Shown piece by piece: positions 10,133 through 20,202 of a stretch of DNA of 64,000 nucleotides; the first letter of the stretch is position 1; every line of letters begins with the position of its first letter. This DNA comes from Mitosporidium daphniae (lineage: Eukaryota > Microsporidia): assembly GCF_000760515.2 (NCBI RefSeq), contig NW_013546132.1, positions 1 to 64,000 of the forward strand, in the 5' to 3' direction. Under the pieces are notes generated by a model. That model was not told where the DNA came from. It did no database searches and worked only from the letters and a program-made list of their open reading frames with translations. The translations under genes were made by a program, and so were the position numbers.

Positions 10133-10549
10133 TGTGTATGCCCAGAATGTATGCATGCATTATATGTAGCCACAAAATAGTCCAATAAATCGAGAAACTC
10201 GAATGTAGCTCAATTTAGGAGATCAATAAGTGTCGATTGAAATCCAAGTGTTTGTGCGACCGTGTCTTTTAGTAAAATTGCTTGCCATTCTTTATTGCTC
10301 TGAACGTATTCCCCGTATTTAAGCACCCTGCAATTGTGTCTTTTACCAACCACAATCGCCACCCCGGAATCCGAAATTTTTGCCGATTTGGGAATCGCAC
10401 TTTGGACAAAATGAATTCAAACTCAACATTTTATCGCACATCGTGTCCAGCTTTGAACTTTTCGAAAAAAGGCGAAAAGCACTCTGGTTTCGCAGATCCA
10501 AATATTAAAGTTATTTGAAACAATCTTTTCAAACACATACCCGCTAGAG
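10133..10549. other. Intergenic between the paired glutaredoxin-like genes
   Basis: About 420 bases with only a 78-codon forward frame (10282-10518) that lacks any motif and codon bias. No tRNA or repeat was recognised. It may be a degraded remnant of a further copy, but I see no glutaredoxin motif in any frame. Confidence 0.5.
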
Positions 10550-10987
10550 ATGCACACTCCGACTTCACCAAACATGACTTCAAAATTTCTTGTTGCTTTC
10601 GCCATTTTCTCAATTATTTTGGGGATTATACACCTCTATGGCACCAACCTGATGTCATCTGTTATACATCGGATTTTTAGCCCGCATATAGAGGCTTCTA
10701 ACTCTGGCATGGCGGCTTTTAAGTTTGAGATTGAGATTTATGGGTTTCGCGGATGTGTACACGCGGAAAAAGCAGAAAAAACTGCACAAAGAATGGCCAC
10801 AAAAAATAGCATCATGGTTTGTTTAGTAGAAAAAAAGAACTGGCAAGCAAAAGCCACCATGTTGCGGGCAGAACGGAAAATACAGAAATACACTACATCT
10901 CCGTTTGTATTTGTTAATGGTAAGTTTATTGGCGGAGCTGCTGAGCTGGAAAAAATGGCTAACAACCCCAAATCCGCGCAGACCTGA
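10550..10987 (+). CDS. Membrane-anchored monothiol glutaredoxin-like protein B
   Basis: A 145-aa paralogue of the gene at 9737. It has an N-terminal signal anchor (residues about 12-30), a spacer, and a glutaredoxin-like domain. YGFRGCVHAEKA keeps only the first active-site Cys (the second is Ala). TSPFVFVNGKFIGGAAELEKM matches the glutaredoxin TVPxVFIxGxxIGG region very well, including the double Gly. Translation could start at the first Met or at Met9 (MTSKF), which lies directly before the anchor. By topology the domain should face the ER/Golgi lumen or outside. Identity to the first copy is confined to the motif regions, so the duplication is old. Confidence 0.7.
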   Translation: MHTPTSPNMTSKFLVAFAIFSIILGIIHLYGTNLMSSVIHRIFSPHIEASNSGMAAFKFEIEIYGFRGCVHAEKAEKTAQRMATKNSIMVCLVEKKNWQAKATMLRAERKIQKYTTSPFVFVNGKFIGGAAELEKMANNPKSAQT

Positions 10988-11025
10988 TTTAAATAAATGA
11001 AGGGTTAAGATATTAGGATGGTGGT

Positions 11026-11100
11026 GTGCCCAAAAAGCGATTCGGAAAACGGCGCCTCAACAAATATGGCCGTCGTTCAGCCTATCCAGTTACTGGGCAC
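11026..11100. other. Potential nested stem-loop, 75 nt
   Basis: GTGCCCA at 11026-11032 pairs perfectly with TGGGCAC at 11094-11100, and ACGGC pairs with GCCGT inside. The size and the 7-bp closing stem recall a tRNA, but no T-loop (TTCRA) or D-arm fits on either strand. The element lies between two convergent 3' ends and could act as a 3'-end structure. Confidence 0.3.
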
Positions 11101-11118
11101 TAAATTGCAATCAAAATC

Positions 11119-14100
11119 TTAATGTAAAAAACCCATCACGGACCCGGAAGCTGGAACTTTTCCCTTTTCAACGAGGCTATGAATGAGCATTTTGATTTGA
11201 TAGAATGTTTCCAAAGATCCAGAGAAATGTTGGAATATAAGACCATAGGATTGGGTCCAGAAAACCTTTACCATTTCGACACTCATTGACATCATTGGAA
11301 ATATTTGGAGCGGTTTTCCGGACACAGACCGGATTGAAAGTTCCTTTGCCTCTTTCCAACGATCATCGGGAGGAATCTGTAATGTAACAATATATTTGCA
11401 ATATGAGGGATGGTAGAGCGAGCTGCTTCTCAATTTAATAGCATCTTCATGTGTGAACCTTGAAATCGACACCGGAACAACGCCACCAATGACGCCTGGG
11501 AGATGCCCCAAGCTCAAGGCCAATCTGTCGAGCATTTCACCTTGGGAGCGCCACGAACAACCAGAAAGAAACTCGACCTTGAACAGGCCATTAAGGTATA
11601 TGGTTCTCAAGTTATAAGAAAGGGCCTGAATCTCTGGATTTTGCATATCACTTACGCTCGGTGCTACCGGTCTTAGCTCGGCAAGAATCTGTTCTCTACA
11701 ATCCTCAAGTAGTTTGATGGGCGGTTTTGGAGATGGGATCCCAAAAAATACCACCCATAGATCTCCATTCCTAAGGATCGGAATTTCCTGATTATTACTC
11801 TTAAGAATGACCAACAAAAACAAAGAAACCAAAGGCCAAGGACACATTGGGGAACATGGGGCCACTTTTTTGCTATTTTTAAAGAAAGACTCGAGCGTTG
11901 CCTTCAAAAGAGGTTGTGGATATTGAAATGCCAAAAGGATCTCCAATTCTTCAACCGCAAGGGAGGCCACAGACTCTGAAGACGACGGATTCAATGGCGT
12001 GTTCAGAGTTACCCAAAGGCCTTCATTAAGGATCTGATATTGATTGCGCTTCAATTCCAAACAACAAGAGCAGCATTGATTCGAAAACGTGTGAGGCTGC
12101 ATTGCCTGCTCATGGTCAAAGAAACTGGCCTTGAAAAAATCAACACCGGCCCCACCATTCGACAAACTTTCCTGGCTATTGGAGGCTTCGAGCATGTTGC
12201 CAAACTTTGAATTCTGGAATTCAGATTCTAAATCAACACTCCTGCCTCGACAGCAATGTTTTCTAGATGCCGGGATTTTTGGGCCCCAACGGGGTTGATC
12301 AGAAGGGTAGGGAATACACGCGAGTTCTGTGCAGATTAAGCCCGAAGTGCAAGAAGCCAGTATCCAAGCGTCTTCCATTAATAACTCCCTGGCTGTAGAT
12401 CTTACTTTATGGTCCACTTTGAGCATTTTTGAAATCAGGTTAACAAAGGCCGGAGAGGAGCCTTCTGGAAGGGCCGAAAACGGTTGGCCCTTTATAATTT
12501 GCGCATGAAGAGCAGATACCCGATCTCCAGGTACATCAAATGGAACTTTTCCGGCGATCATTGCAAAAAGGATCACACCCAAAGACCAAATGTCAACTGC
12601 AGGCCCAGGATATGCGCGGCCTGCCAGCAGCTCTGGTGCTGCATAATAAAGGGAGCCACAAAATGTATCAAGCAAATGGAACGAAGAGCCAGTACATGGT
12701 GATGATACCGAATTTTTTGATTGGGCTAACTTGGAAATTTCATCATTAGCTGCAGAAAAGCCTGTGTTCATCTGCGAATGCGAAGAAGACACTTCAAGAG
12801 CCATGGAATAAAAAAAGTTTGCAAGGCCAAAATCAATGATAAAAGACTGCCTCTCTTGCGAATCCAGTAAAATGTTTTCGATTTTCAAATCTCGATGGAC
12901 AATTCCAGCAGAATGAAGAAAGGCCACTCCGGTTAAAAGAGACTTGAAAATGGGACGAGCCTCTTCTTCAGAAAACCGGCCCTTTTTGGATGTTAGCCGG
13001 GTTAAAAGAGATCCTCCCGGAGCATAATCAAGGATCAGCAAAACAAGCCGCTCACCCCAAATGGCGTCCTTTAATTTTAGAATCGAGGGGTGTTGAGAGC
13101 TTGTAAGCACTTTTAACATTGAAATTTCCCTGTGAATGCGTGTATCACGAACAGCACGTGGTTCTGGCGCAGCCTTTCCCTTGCCAGGCACATGCTTGCC
13201 TGCAGCCTTCAGTTCATTTTCATATGCTTTATCGAGCGCCTTTTGGGCCGCCAAGATTTCAGATGTAACGACAGATTCCCGAATTTCGCGTGGAATGATT
13301 TTTACGGCGGCTTTTACCCCGGTCAATTCATGAACGGCCAGTTTGACCCTTGAAGTAGATCCTGAACCTAGCTCAGAAACGATCTTCCAGGGCCCCACCT
13401 TTATAATGTCGAAAAGACGGAAAAAGGAACATGCGCTAACAGTGTCCGGTGTGATTATATGTCTAGGATCATCTAAAGGAAGGGACTCTATACTTCTGAT
13501 TCCGGAGCGCGAAATAATATGAACATCCATTTCTTCATCACGAGTGGATTTTGTTGGACAATTAAAAGATTCCAGAGCGGCAATTTCATCGACAGCCTTC
13601 AAAAATGCGCTGGTAGTCAATCTTGCGTTGCGCATAAATTTCCACTGCATTACTTGAATCCCACCGTTTGCCCCCTTTTCAATGTGTTTTCTAATTGGAT
13701 CTTCAGCATGTAAATGGTCTGCAATCAAACTTTCAAGCTTGAAAACCTTTTGAGATTTTTTAGTTTGCAAATTTGAAGGCTCCGTCGATGATGCCGGTAA
13801 TGCTGCCAATTGTGAAGAGGGTACAACTTGCACAAGTTCTTTGGTATCAAGCCCCTTCGACGCTCCGTAATTACGGCATGAAAGGACATCGTCGTTTGGA
13901 GGGACGTTTAATTGCCTTGTGCATGTATGAATGACACTCCACTGTGGTAAAGGAGAATGCAGCATCCTTGTAAATGCACGCGGGTGAACCTCGTGATTCC
14001 AATGGGCCTGAGGTCCAATAGCATCCAATTCAAGTGGCTTTGTAGGATGCCGATTCGCGGGCGCAGCGGCAGGCTCTATTTTCCCCCTAGGTACACCTAA

Positions 14101-14151
14101 TTCAGGGGAAGGAAGCAGATAGCTTGTGGAAAAGGATTGCTTCGCTGTCAT
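11119..14151 (-). CDS. KIN1: KIN1/MARK-type serine/threonine protein kinase
   Basis: An intronless 1010-aa kinase. Residues about 250-600 form the catalytic domain: VGPWKIVSELGSGSTSRVKL (Gly loop), AAVKIIP (catalytic Lys), HRDLKIENILL (catalytic loop), IDFGLANFF (Mg-binding DFG), TFCGSLYYAAPELL (activation segment) and VDIWSLGVILFAMIAGKVPFD. These features, especially DLKIEN and FCGSLYYAAPE, are those of the KIN1/KIN2/PAR-1 group, which regulates polarity and exocytosis at the cell cortex. A basic, disordered insertion sits between beta-3 and helix C (residues about 295-330). The extreme C-terminus (residues about 890-1010) has the length and position of a membrane-binding KA1 domain, but the match is weak. 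The N-terminal 250 residues are low in motifs. Confidence 0.88.
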   Translation of the reverse strand: MTAKQSFSTSYLLPSPELGVPRGKIEPAAAPANRHPTKPLELDAIGPQAHWNHEVHPRAFTRMLHSPLPQWSVIHTCTRQLNVPPNDDVLSCRNYGASKGLDTKELVQVVPSSQLAALPASSTEPSNLQTKKSQKVFKLESLIADHLHAEDPIRKHIEKGANGGIQVMQWKFMRNARLTTSAFLKAVDEIAALESFNCPTKSTRDEEMDVHIISRSGIRSIESLPLDDPRHIITPDTVSACSFFRLFDIIKVGPWKIVSELGSGSTSRVKLAVHELTGVKAAVKIIPREIRESVVTSEILAAQKALDKAYENELKAAGKHVPGKGKAAPEPRAVRDTRIHREISMLKVLTSSQHPSILKLKDAIWGERLVLLILDYAPGGSLLTRLTSKKGRFSEEEARPIFKSLLTGVAFLHSAGIVHRDLKIENILLDSQERQSFIIDFGLANFFYSMALEVSSSHSQMNTGFSAANDEISKLAQSKNSVSSPCTGSSFHLLDTFCGSLYYAAPELLAGRAYPGPAVDIWSLGVILFAMIAGKVPFDVPGDRVSALHAQIIKGQPFSALPEGSSPAFVNLISKMLKVDHKVRSTARELLMEDAWILASCTSGLICTELACIPYPSDQPRWGPKIPASRKHCCRGRSVDLESEFQNSKFGNMLEASNSQESLSNGGAGVDFFKASFFDHEQAMQPHTFSNQCCSCCLELKRNQYQILNEGLWVTLNTPLNPSSSESVASLAVEELEILLAFQYPQPLLKATLESFFKNSKKVAPCSPMCPWPLVSLFLLVILKSNNQEIPILRNGDLWVVFFGIPSPKPPIKLLEDCREQILAELRPVAPSVSDMQNPEIQALSYNLRTIYLNGLFKVEFLSGCSWRSQGEMLDRLALSLGHLPGVIGGVVPVSISRFTHEDAIKLRSSSLYHPSYCKYIVTLQIPPDDRWKEAKELSIRSVSGKPLQIFPMMSMSVEMVKVFWTQSYGLIFQHFSGSLETFYQIKMLIHSLVEKGKVPASGSVMGFLH

Positions 14152-14381
14152 GAGGCTAAAGAACCGAATACGGAAAAGATCCTGTTTTTATCTGGAGGGA
14201 CCAATCAGGGCCGCGTTGTGTTGATGTTTGTCCAATGGCCGAAATATTTTATTTTAAGCAATTTGAAAGGCTAGGGTTGCAAGTGGCAAGCATAAAGCAG
14301 CAAGCAAAGGCCAAAATTGCGCTCTCCAACTAGTGAAACGCTTTGAAGCAGTTGCAAGTGCAGAAAAGAATTAGAAAGCGA

Positions 14382-15044
14382 CTATGAGGCACAAAAATCA
14401 CGACCAAGAAAAAAAATCTCAGAGGAGCCTTTGCGGCTTGCAGGCGGCTTTATTGCTTTTATCCGTTGAAAGCCGCTATCAAGTAGCATGGCTTTGAAAT
14501 CCCTTTCATGCCCTCCAGTAAATATTTTTGCCAAAAAAGAGCCACCCTTTGCCAGGTGTTGTTTTGCGATTTCCAACACATGCGAAACCAACTCTACAGA
14601 GCGTAAAGAATCAAGATCTCCGACTCCAGAGATGTTTGGGCACATGTCCGAGATAATTATATCAATTTGGTTCCCTTTGTTTTTGCCTTCACCCAGCCAG
14701 TTTGGAAGGAAGCCCTTTTTGAAAAAATCGGAGGTAATATCCGCTTGATGAGTAGATACGCCTGGAATATGCCCAATTGGGTCCAGATCGACTGCCAATA
14801 TTCTTCCATTGCTTTTGAGAACATTGGCGGCCACTTGGCTCCAGGAGCCAGGAGCTGCTCCGCAGTCAAGTATGGTCATGCCAGGCCTTATAATGGGATG
14901 CTTCTCAAGGATTTGGAGCAGTTTGAAGGCAGAGCGGGCGCGATATCCCGATTGTTGGGCATCCTTTACAAAGCGGTCTGTGGCATGATTGGCAAACCAG
15001 GAAGCGCTGGAATAAGATGCAACCCTTGATGGGGCAAGAGGCAT
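14382..15044 (-). CDS. MRM2: Mitochondrial-type rRNA 2'-O-methyltransferase (FtsJ/RrmJ family)
   Basis: This enzyme transfers a methyl group from SAM to the 2'-OH of a uridine in the A-loop of large-subunit rRNA. The 220-aa size, close to bacterial RrmJ, indicates the MRM2 branch rather than the larger nucleolar SPB1 or tRNA TRM7. RSAFKLLQI carries the catalytic Lys. DCGAAPGSWSQVAA is the SAM motif. DIIISDMCPNISG carries the catalytic Asp. GGSFLAKIF provides the second Lys, and RKGSSEIFFLGRDF provides the Glu, completing a K-D-K-E tetrad. The N-terminus (APSRVASYSSASWFANHA) is compatible with a short mitochondrial presequence. No intron was found. Confidence 0.9.
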   Translation of the reverse strand: MPLAPSRVASYSSASWFANHATDRFVKDAQQSGYRARSAFKLLQILEKHPIIRPGMTILDCGAAPGSWSQVAANVLKSNGRILAVDLDPIGHIPGVSTHQADITSDFFKKGFLPNWLGEGKNKGNQIDIIISDMCPNISGVGDLDSLRSVELVSHVLEIAKQHLAKGGSFLAKIFTGGHERDFKAMLLDSGFQRIKAIKPPASRKGSSEIFFLGRDFCAS

Positions 15045-15168
15045 TTAAGCAAATTGAATTTGGGCAAATATTTTTATTTTTAAATTTGAAGAGGGTTTTT
15101 GCGAACCTTTGTGGCCTCCAGGCACCCTTTCGAAAGGTCATTCGCTAGGGTGAGTAAGGCTACGCACA

Positions 15169-15751
15169 TTATTTAAATCGCAAATTTGAAAGATAAGCGT
15201 TCCACCCAATAGATGCCAATCCAATAAATGGCACCCTCAATGTAAGCGGAACAAAAGAAAAGTTTATCAGCTGCAGCCATGGCCATACTGTATAGTTGGC
15301 CAGAAGTGCATCCTTGTATGTGTTTGCATTTTTGTTTGAGGATTTTTCTTTCAGCTCACTTGTGATTAGAAAATAGACTCCCAGACCGATTGGCGCAAAA
15401 ATAAGCTGATCCGCCATCATTCTTAAAAGCGACCCTATTGAGGCATAAGAGGCGTCGTTCTCTTACTGAAAAAAGCCCGCCGTATCTTACGCATGGTAAT
15501 AATACGTTCGAGATAGCTATGCCACGCGTATCCACTAGGTCCCTATGGCAGCAATTAGCAGCCATAAATACCACAAAACCTGCACCAAATGAGAAATGGG
15601 CAAGTGAGCGCCGGAGGTCAAACGCCCCATCTTGCTGGTGCGCATATTGGGGGTATGCATCGCCTATTGAAACAAGGATGCCAGAAAAAGCGATCTATCA
15701 AGTACCTGCCGAAATTGCCTGCGAAAGGTATAACCTTAGCCTTGTGCTCAT
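15169..15751 (-). CDS. SYM1: Mpv17/PMP22 family inner-membrane protein (SYM1-like)
   Basis: This is a four-helix membrane protein of mitochondria or peroxisomes. Four exons are joined across three short introns (about 42, 32 and 29 nt). Start ATG 15751 reads MSTRLRLYLSQAISA, then GDAYPQYA (family GDxxxQ), then DLRRSLAHFSFGAGF, then GPSGYAWHSYLERI (family GPxxHxWYxxL). The last exon shows MADQLIFAPIGLG, NYTVWPWLQLINFSFVPLTLR and WNAYLSNL, the diagnostic C-terminal Mpv17 signature (VWPxxQxxNFxxVPxxxR ... WNxYLS). The exact ends of the third intron are the least certain. A single reading frame would miss the N-terminal half of this gene. Confidence 0.85.
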
Positions 15752-15997
15752 TTTTATAAACTTTACGAGGATCAGTGTAATTTTAGCCAAACTGGCATCC
15801 ATTGGTCAATACGTTGATGTGTGCTGCTAAAAAATAGAAGAGCGCATTGATAGATTAAAGAACCGAGCCATAAATGCGTGGCATTGATCCACCACAAGCT
15901 TAAATTTGGAAAACACGCTGCTCTCTGTTTAGCATTTATAATTTAAAGTTTTAATAGCCCTCTTTGTGATTTGTGCGAGCCTTAATGGTCTCGCCAA

Positions 15998-17131
15998 TTA
16001 TATTACCAGTCCCAAAAAAATCAAGCATATAGACGCACCAAATGGAGCTATAGCAAGACCGTTTGCTGCGGAATTTTCTACCAGAAATATATGTTCAATA
16101 AACTGATTCAAAGGGGTCTTTTCTTTTTTCAATGGTGAGTCGCTTAACATGAAACTTGTTGTTACTGTCGAATTTTGCTTTCGCGCAGAATGACCTGAAA
16201 TTTCTTCAGTAAATATAGCTACCGGTTTTTTAACACCGTAAAGGGAAGACAGAATAAATGCTTCGGTTTTTGGATCCGGACAGGGCTGGCTGGGAATAAC
16301 CCTGGCTTTCTCTTGTACAACCATTCGTGCAAAGGCGGTGCGATCCAGTGCGGGAAGAGTCTTGAAAAGATCTATAAAGCTTACACTTGGCTGAATGGTA
16401 TCCTTTTGAACATAAGGCAGTATTTCGTGCATTTGCTTGCGAATTTTCGAAAAAAGACTCTTTGGTTTCTTTTCCGCGGTATTTTTTCCTTGTTGTGGAT
16501 GCTCCTTTTGTAAGCTTGAATTTTTTTGCGCCTCTGATGTAAAAATGTGAACCCGATAATCGCTAGAGTTTCCCTCAAAACCGGGCAAGTGATTCCATAT
16601 CCACAGAGACACATTGGTCGGCTCAAAGTCATCGATTCTCACATTTACAGACACCTCACGGCAAGTGTGGTTGAATTTACTCAAAGGCACTTCATTTTCA
16701 AGAAAATATGGATGCTCAAACATTTCTTGCGGAAATGGAATGCCAAAGCATGAGTGAAGCTCGCCTGAAAGCTGGTCGAAAAACATGTTTGAGCCGCCCT
16801 TAATGGAAACTAAATCAAGTGTTTCTTTGTCTTGTATATTTTTTCTATCTTCGCTGCGATCTGAATTTACGCGAAGTATCTTCAGTTTTGTTGAAATGGT
16901 CGGCAAAACTGTCTTTTTCACGATGACTTGTAACTCTGCATTAAGCTCCAATCGAATTTTTTTAACGAAAGATTTGAGTGAAAAGTATTGCTCTATTCTT
17001 GGGTCATATACAAGTAGTTCAGCAGTGACTTTAATATCAGCCCCGATATCTCTCAATAGCCCCAACAGTAAAAAAATGAATAAAACCAAGGAAATGCAAA
17101 GGGCATTCATTTTTGCAAAAAAAAGCCCCAT
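15998..17131 (-). CDS. Secreted or membrane-anchored protein, unknown function
   Basis: The 377-aa protein starts with a hydrophobic signal sequence (residues about 9-27) and ends with a hydrophobic tail (ASICLIFLGLVI) after small residues, as in GPI-anchored or tail-anchored proteins. The body contains several Asn-X-Ser/Thr sites (NHT, NVS, NSS, NST) expected of an ER-processed glycoprotein, a Lys-rich stretch near residue 225, and four Cys that could pair. I do not recognise a family. It differs from the Ser-rich surface protein at 5482 in lacking repeats, although both share the signal-plus-tail plan. Confidence 0.7.
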   Translation of the reverse strand: MGLFFAKMNALCISLVLFIFLLLGLLRDIGADIKVTAELLVYDPRIEQYFSLKSFVKKIRLELNAELQVIVKKTVLPTISTKLKILRVNSDRSEDRKNIQDKETLDLVSIKGGSNMFFDQLSGELHSCFGIPFPQEMFEHPYFLENEVPLSKFNHTCREVSVNVRIDDFEPTNVSLWIWNHLPGFEGNSSDYRVHIFTSEAQKNSSLQKEHPQQGKNTAEKKPKSLFSKIRKQMHEILPYVQKDTIQPSVSFIDLFKTLPALDRTAFARMVVQEKARVIPSQPCPDPKTEAFILSSLYGVKKPVAIFTEEISGHSARKQNSTVTTSFMLSDSPLKKEKTPLNQFIEHIFLVENSAANGLAIAPFGASICLIFLGLVI

Positions 17132-17275
17132 TGGCCTATTAAATTCTTAATTCAAAAAAATATTGCCAGCACAACAATGCCACGAATGGATGCAATGATT
17201 CGTTGTAATTGGCATCGCATATGATTGCCTATTAGGCAAATCAATGCCGAATGCTTTGTTTTATTACTTTGGCGA

Positions 17276-17833
17276 TCATGTGGATATTTTGGAGCAGAAA
17301 AAGTCGTACATGTAAGCCAAGGATGGTGTATTCCTAAGGATATCGAGTGTGGTCACAGTTTCTAAGGGCGGGAGATCCTCGTCCGAATACCAATACCGTT
17401 CAAAAGAAGTGTACTCATTTTGGTTTGAAAATTTTAGAGAAAAAGGCTCAATAAGATCTTGCGATTCTCCACCAAACTCGCAGGAATTTTGATCGTGATC
17501 AGAGAAAAGAAGCTCCACCATCTCCTTTTCATCTTCGCTTGATGAGCTAAACAGATGAACCAAGTCGCTATTGCTCTTTGTATGGTGATTTGTTTGCGCC
17601 TCCAATGCTGGAGGGCCACGGGGGCTCGATTGCTGCGATGTTGGCGTGTTGGTGGCGTCCGAAATCGTTTTCAAATATTCGCTTTCAATCTGAGAGAAAA
17701 GGGTTGAATTTTCATAGTAAATAGACTCTAGCTCATCATCGATATCGTTGATATTTCCCGACTCCGGCCCGGAGTCCGAACTTACAAGAGCTATGGCAGA
17801 ATGTTGACATGCATCTTTCATAAAATTGTACAC
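17276..17833 (-). CDS. Acidic protein of unknown function (185 aa)
   Basis: A single short frame with a strongly acidic, Ser-rich composition (GNINDIDDELESIYYEN, SSSSEDEKEMVELLF) and an aromatic, more ordered C-terminus (FERYWYSDEDLPPLETV, SLAYMYDFFC). There is no signal peptide or catalytic motif. The composition suggests a mostly disordered regulatory or nuclear protein. It is an independent gene rather than a downstream exon, because an in-frame stop and promoter-like A/T-rich sequence separate it from the next minus-strand frame. Confidence 0.5.
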   Translation of the reverse strand: MYNFMKDACQHSAIALVSSDSGPESGNINDIDDELESIYYENSTLFSQIESEYLKTISDATNTPTSQQSSPRGPPALEAQTNHHTKSNSDLVHLFSSSSEDEKEMVELLFSDHDQNSCEFGGESQDLIEPFSLKFSNQNEYTSFERYWYSDEDLPPLETVTTLDILRNTPSLAYMYDFFCSKIST

Positions 17834-17881
17834 TTCAATGTTTCAATTAAATTTATTGGCTGCCAATTCTATTTTCTATTT

Positions 17882-18394
17882 TTACATTTTTTTCATATTT
17901 ACAGACCAAGGGTTGGTGTTTCTATTCAGCTGTGCATCTATGGTGGTCAATTGCGAAAGCCGGAATGCCCATGGATATACCATTGCAGGAAACTTTGCTT
18001 TATCCGATTCGAATGGCGTTTTCGACCGATCTGCCGCGTCATAGTAAACCGATGGGCTCGATGGGATCGAGTGGAGCGAATCGTCTACAAATCCGACAAA
18101 GCTGCTTTCGGAAAGCCTGATCGTTGGCGGCTGGTCACTAAATACTCCCAACCTTCCGATCGATTTCCCGTTTGGCTCTTCCAACTCTTCAGGAACCTTC
18201 GTGCGACCAGCTCTGTTCCTTTTCTTTTTGACCATCTTTACAATAATGAACAGCATGATCAGCACGAGGATCAGGATTCCACTGGTGTAGCATAACACTG
18301 TTTTCATGTGTTTATCCATGTACCTTAAAAATTGGATAGCGCAGCCTATTTTCACTTTTTCCGTTTGATTGGTTGTCGGCCAAATCCCAATCAA
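17882..18394 (-). CDS. Small single-pass membrane protein, unknown
   Basis: The frame encodes one clear transmembrane helix (TSGILILVLIMLFIIV) followed by a basic stop-transfer stretch (KMVKKKRNRAGR) and a roughly 100-residue Ser/Pro-containing tail. The arrangement fits a type III or I single-pass protein with a cytoplasmic tail. The start is uncertain. MDKHMKTVLCY, directly before the helix, is the simplest choice, but an upstream frame (18312-18614) overlaps and could supply a first exon; I could not find an intron joining them in frame. No family was recognised. Confidence 0.45.
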   Translation of the reverse strand: MIGIWPTTNQTEKVKIGCAIQFLRYMDKHMKTVLCYTSGILILVLIMLFIIVKMVKKKRNRAGRTKVPEELEEPNGKSIGRLGVFSDQPPTIRLSESSFVGFVDDSLHSIPSSPSVYYDAADRSKTPFESDKAKFPAMVYPWAFRLSQLTTIDAQLNRNTNPWSVNMKKM

Positions 18395-18661
18395 TCTGGC
18401 TCGGTAAAATTACCCTGCCAAATGTCTCCGAATTTTGGCGTGTACATGTAAAGTTCGCGCTTACATGTACACAATTCTGGTGAGGCTGGCTTCTGTGGCC
18501 GGAGTTTCCAGCTGCCGTGCTATAGCGTGCCATGAAATTGGCGATCGAAATAAATGGTAAATTTGAGGAATTAAATTTCGTTTCAAAAGCCCTCAAGTGA
18601 AAACATTTTGCCAATGTAAAGGGTTAAATTTATTTACAAGTAAATTTCCATATCTTTATTA

Positions 18662-20156
18662 ATGATACCAAAGGGATCAGCATCTCTTAATCCAGAAATG
18701 TCCTCGCCAATCAACGAAGAAAGTGTGCAAACCATTGAGGCGGGCGAGGCATCTGCTGCCCTTGCAGCCACTTCGGATAAACACTGGAACGAAAAGCCCC
18801 AAAGGGAAGGCTGTTGCCTTGGACGGCTCATAGGAAATCGCTTCAAGGTGGTTGCCAAAATCGGCGCAGGAGCATTTGGAACCATCTTTTCAGGCACAGA
18901 TATAGTAACAAGTTCTCCAATCGCCATTAAGATTGAGCCCAAAGCCATCAAGGTGCGCCAATTGGCATATGAGGCCCATGTATATCGTGAGATTCAAGGC
19001 GTCGGTAAGAGACTTTGATCTTATTTATGTAGCCTGCATGCCTCGAATATACGCCTTTTTCGAGGAAGAAGCCGAAGGCGACTCTAGCTTGGTAATGGAG
19101 CTTCTAGGCCCATCTCTTGAGGAGCTTTTCAATAGGTCCAGTAGATTGTTTGCTCTCCCTATTGTGCTTATCCTAGCCGATCAAATGGTACGGTGCTATA
19201 TTTTGTTTATCGTGCAGATTCAGCGGATAGAGTCGCTCCATTCTCGCTACTTTTTGCACCGGGACATCAAACCGGACAACTTTGTTGTTGGCCGAACTAC
19301 GGATCCCTCCGATTCGGTGACCATTGATGGCAACACTTGTGTCTATCTGATTGATTTTGGGCTGGCAAAAGCTTATCGGAGACCAGGATCTGCGCACATT
19401 CCATTTCGCGATGGAAAACATTTGACGGGAACTGCACGATATGCCTCTTTAAATGCTCATCGGGGATATGAACAATCACGCAGAGACGATCTTGAAAGCT
19501 TGGGCTATGTCCTTATATATTTCCTTCGCGGCTCGCTTCCATGGCAAGGATTAGGTCGGCCTAAAAAGCCACCACCGGGAACACGTCCATCAGAACCCTC
19601 CCTCAATGCCAAATATGCTCGAATCTCTGAATGCAAAAAGGCAGTCAGCGTTGCAGAACTAACTCAAGGACTCCCCCCAGAGTTTGCTGCGTTCTTTACA
19701 CACATCCGCGGATTGCGTTTTGAAGAAAGGCCAGATTACGAGTACTTGAGGAAGCTCTTCAGAGCGGTGGCACGAAGAGAGGCTCTTGAAAAGGGAGGAG
19801 AATCCATACGCGAGGCAATGGAAAAAAGAAAAAAACCGCTTGAAGATTCCCTTTCATCTCCTTTGAAGATACTTGGCGGTGGCTCTGCCTCTTCCCTGGT
19901 TACCATTCCGCCAAATTCTTCCACGCTTGGCATCAAGGAATATGTGCCTTGCGACGATGGTTGCACAAACGAACGACCCTCCTACCACCCAAGACTCGGC
20001 CTTCCAGAAACTTTACCTATCAACTTGACCATATCTGCGCCAAGAATAATTGTAAAGGAGACAAGTAATAATTATTATCCTACTCCCCACCATCACAACC
20101 ACCATACAGGATTGTATCACCACCAGCAATCCCGCAAAAAGGACTCCTGTAATTAA
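18662..20156 (+). CDS. HRR25: Casein kinase 1 (HRR25/CK1-like)
   Basis: A Ser/Thr kinase of the CK1 group. There are three exons: introns at 19005-19032 (28 nt) and 19188-19217 (30 nt) restore [15 protein letters not shown] and [20 protein letters not shown]. The second intron is a multiple of three without a stop, so it reads through in frame and would be missed by a naive frame call. Motifs are [12 protein letters not shown] (Gly loop), IAIKIEP (catalytic Lys), [14 protein letters not shown] (CK1 signature), [23 protein letters not shown], and the CK1-specific [29 protein letters not shown] in place of APE. The C-terminal tail beyond residue about 390 is divergent and His/Asn-rich. CK1 acts in ribosome biogenesis, vesicle traffic and mitosis. 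Confidence 0.93.
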
Positions 20157-20202
20157 ATTTAAAAATAAATAAACTTTAAATTTACAATTTTAATCTTGCG
20201 AA

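Noticed and set aside
10282-10518. 78-codon frame between the glutaredoxin-like genes
   Set aside because: No signal, no conserved motif and no codon bias; shorter than chance frames elsewhere in the window.
11026-11100. Possible tRNA gene
   Set aside because: Acceptor-like stem and length fit, but there is no T-loop TTCRA, no D-arm and no anticodon arm of normal size on either strand.
12484-13713. Several plus-strand frames inside the KIN1 gene
   Set aside because: Antisense shadows of a clearly conserved kinase.
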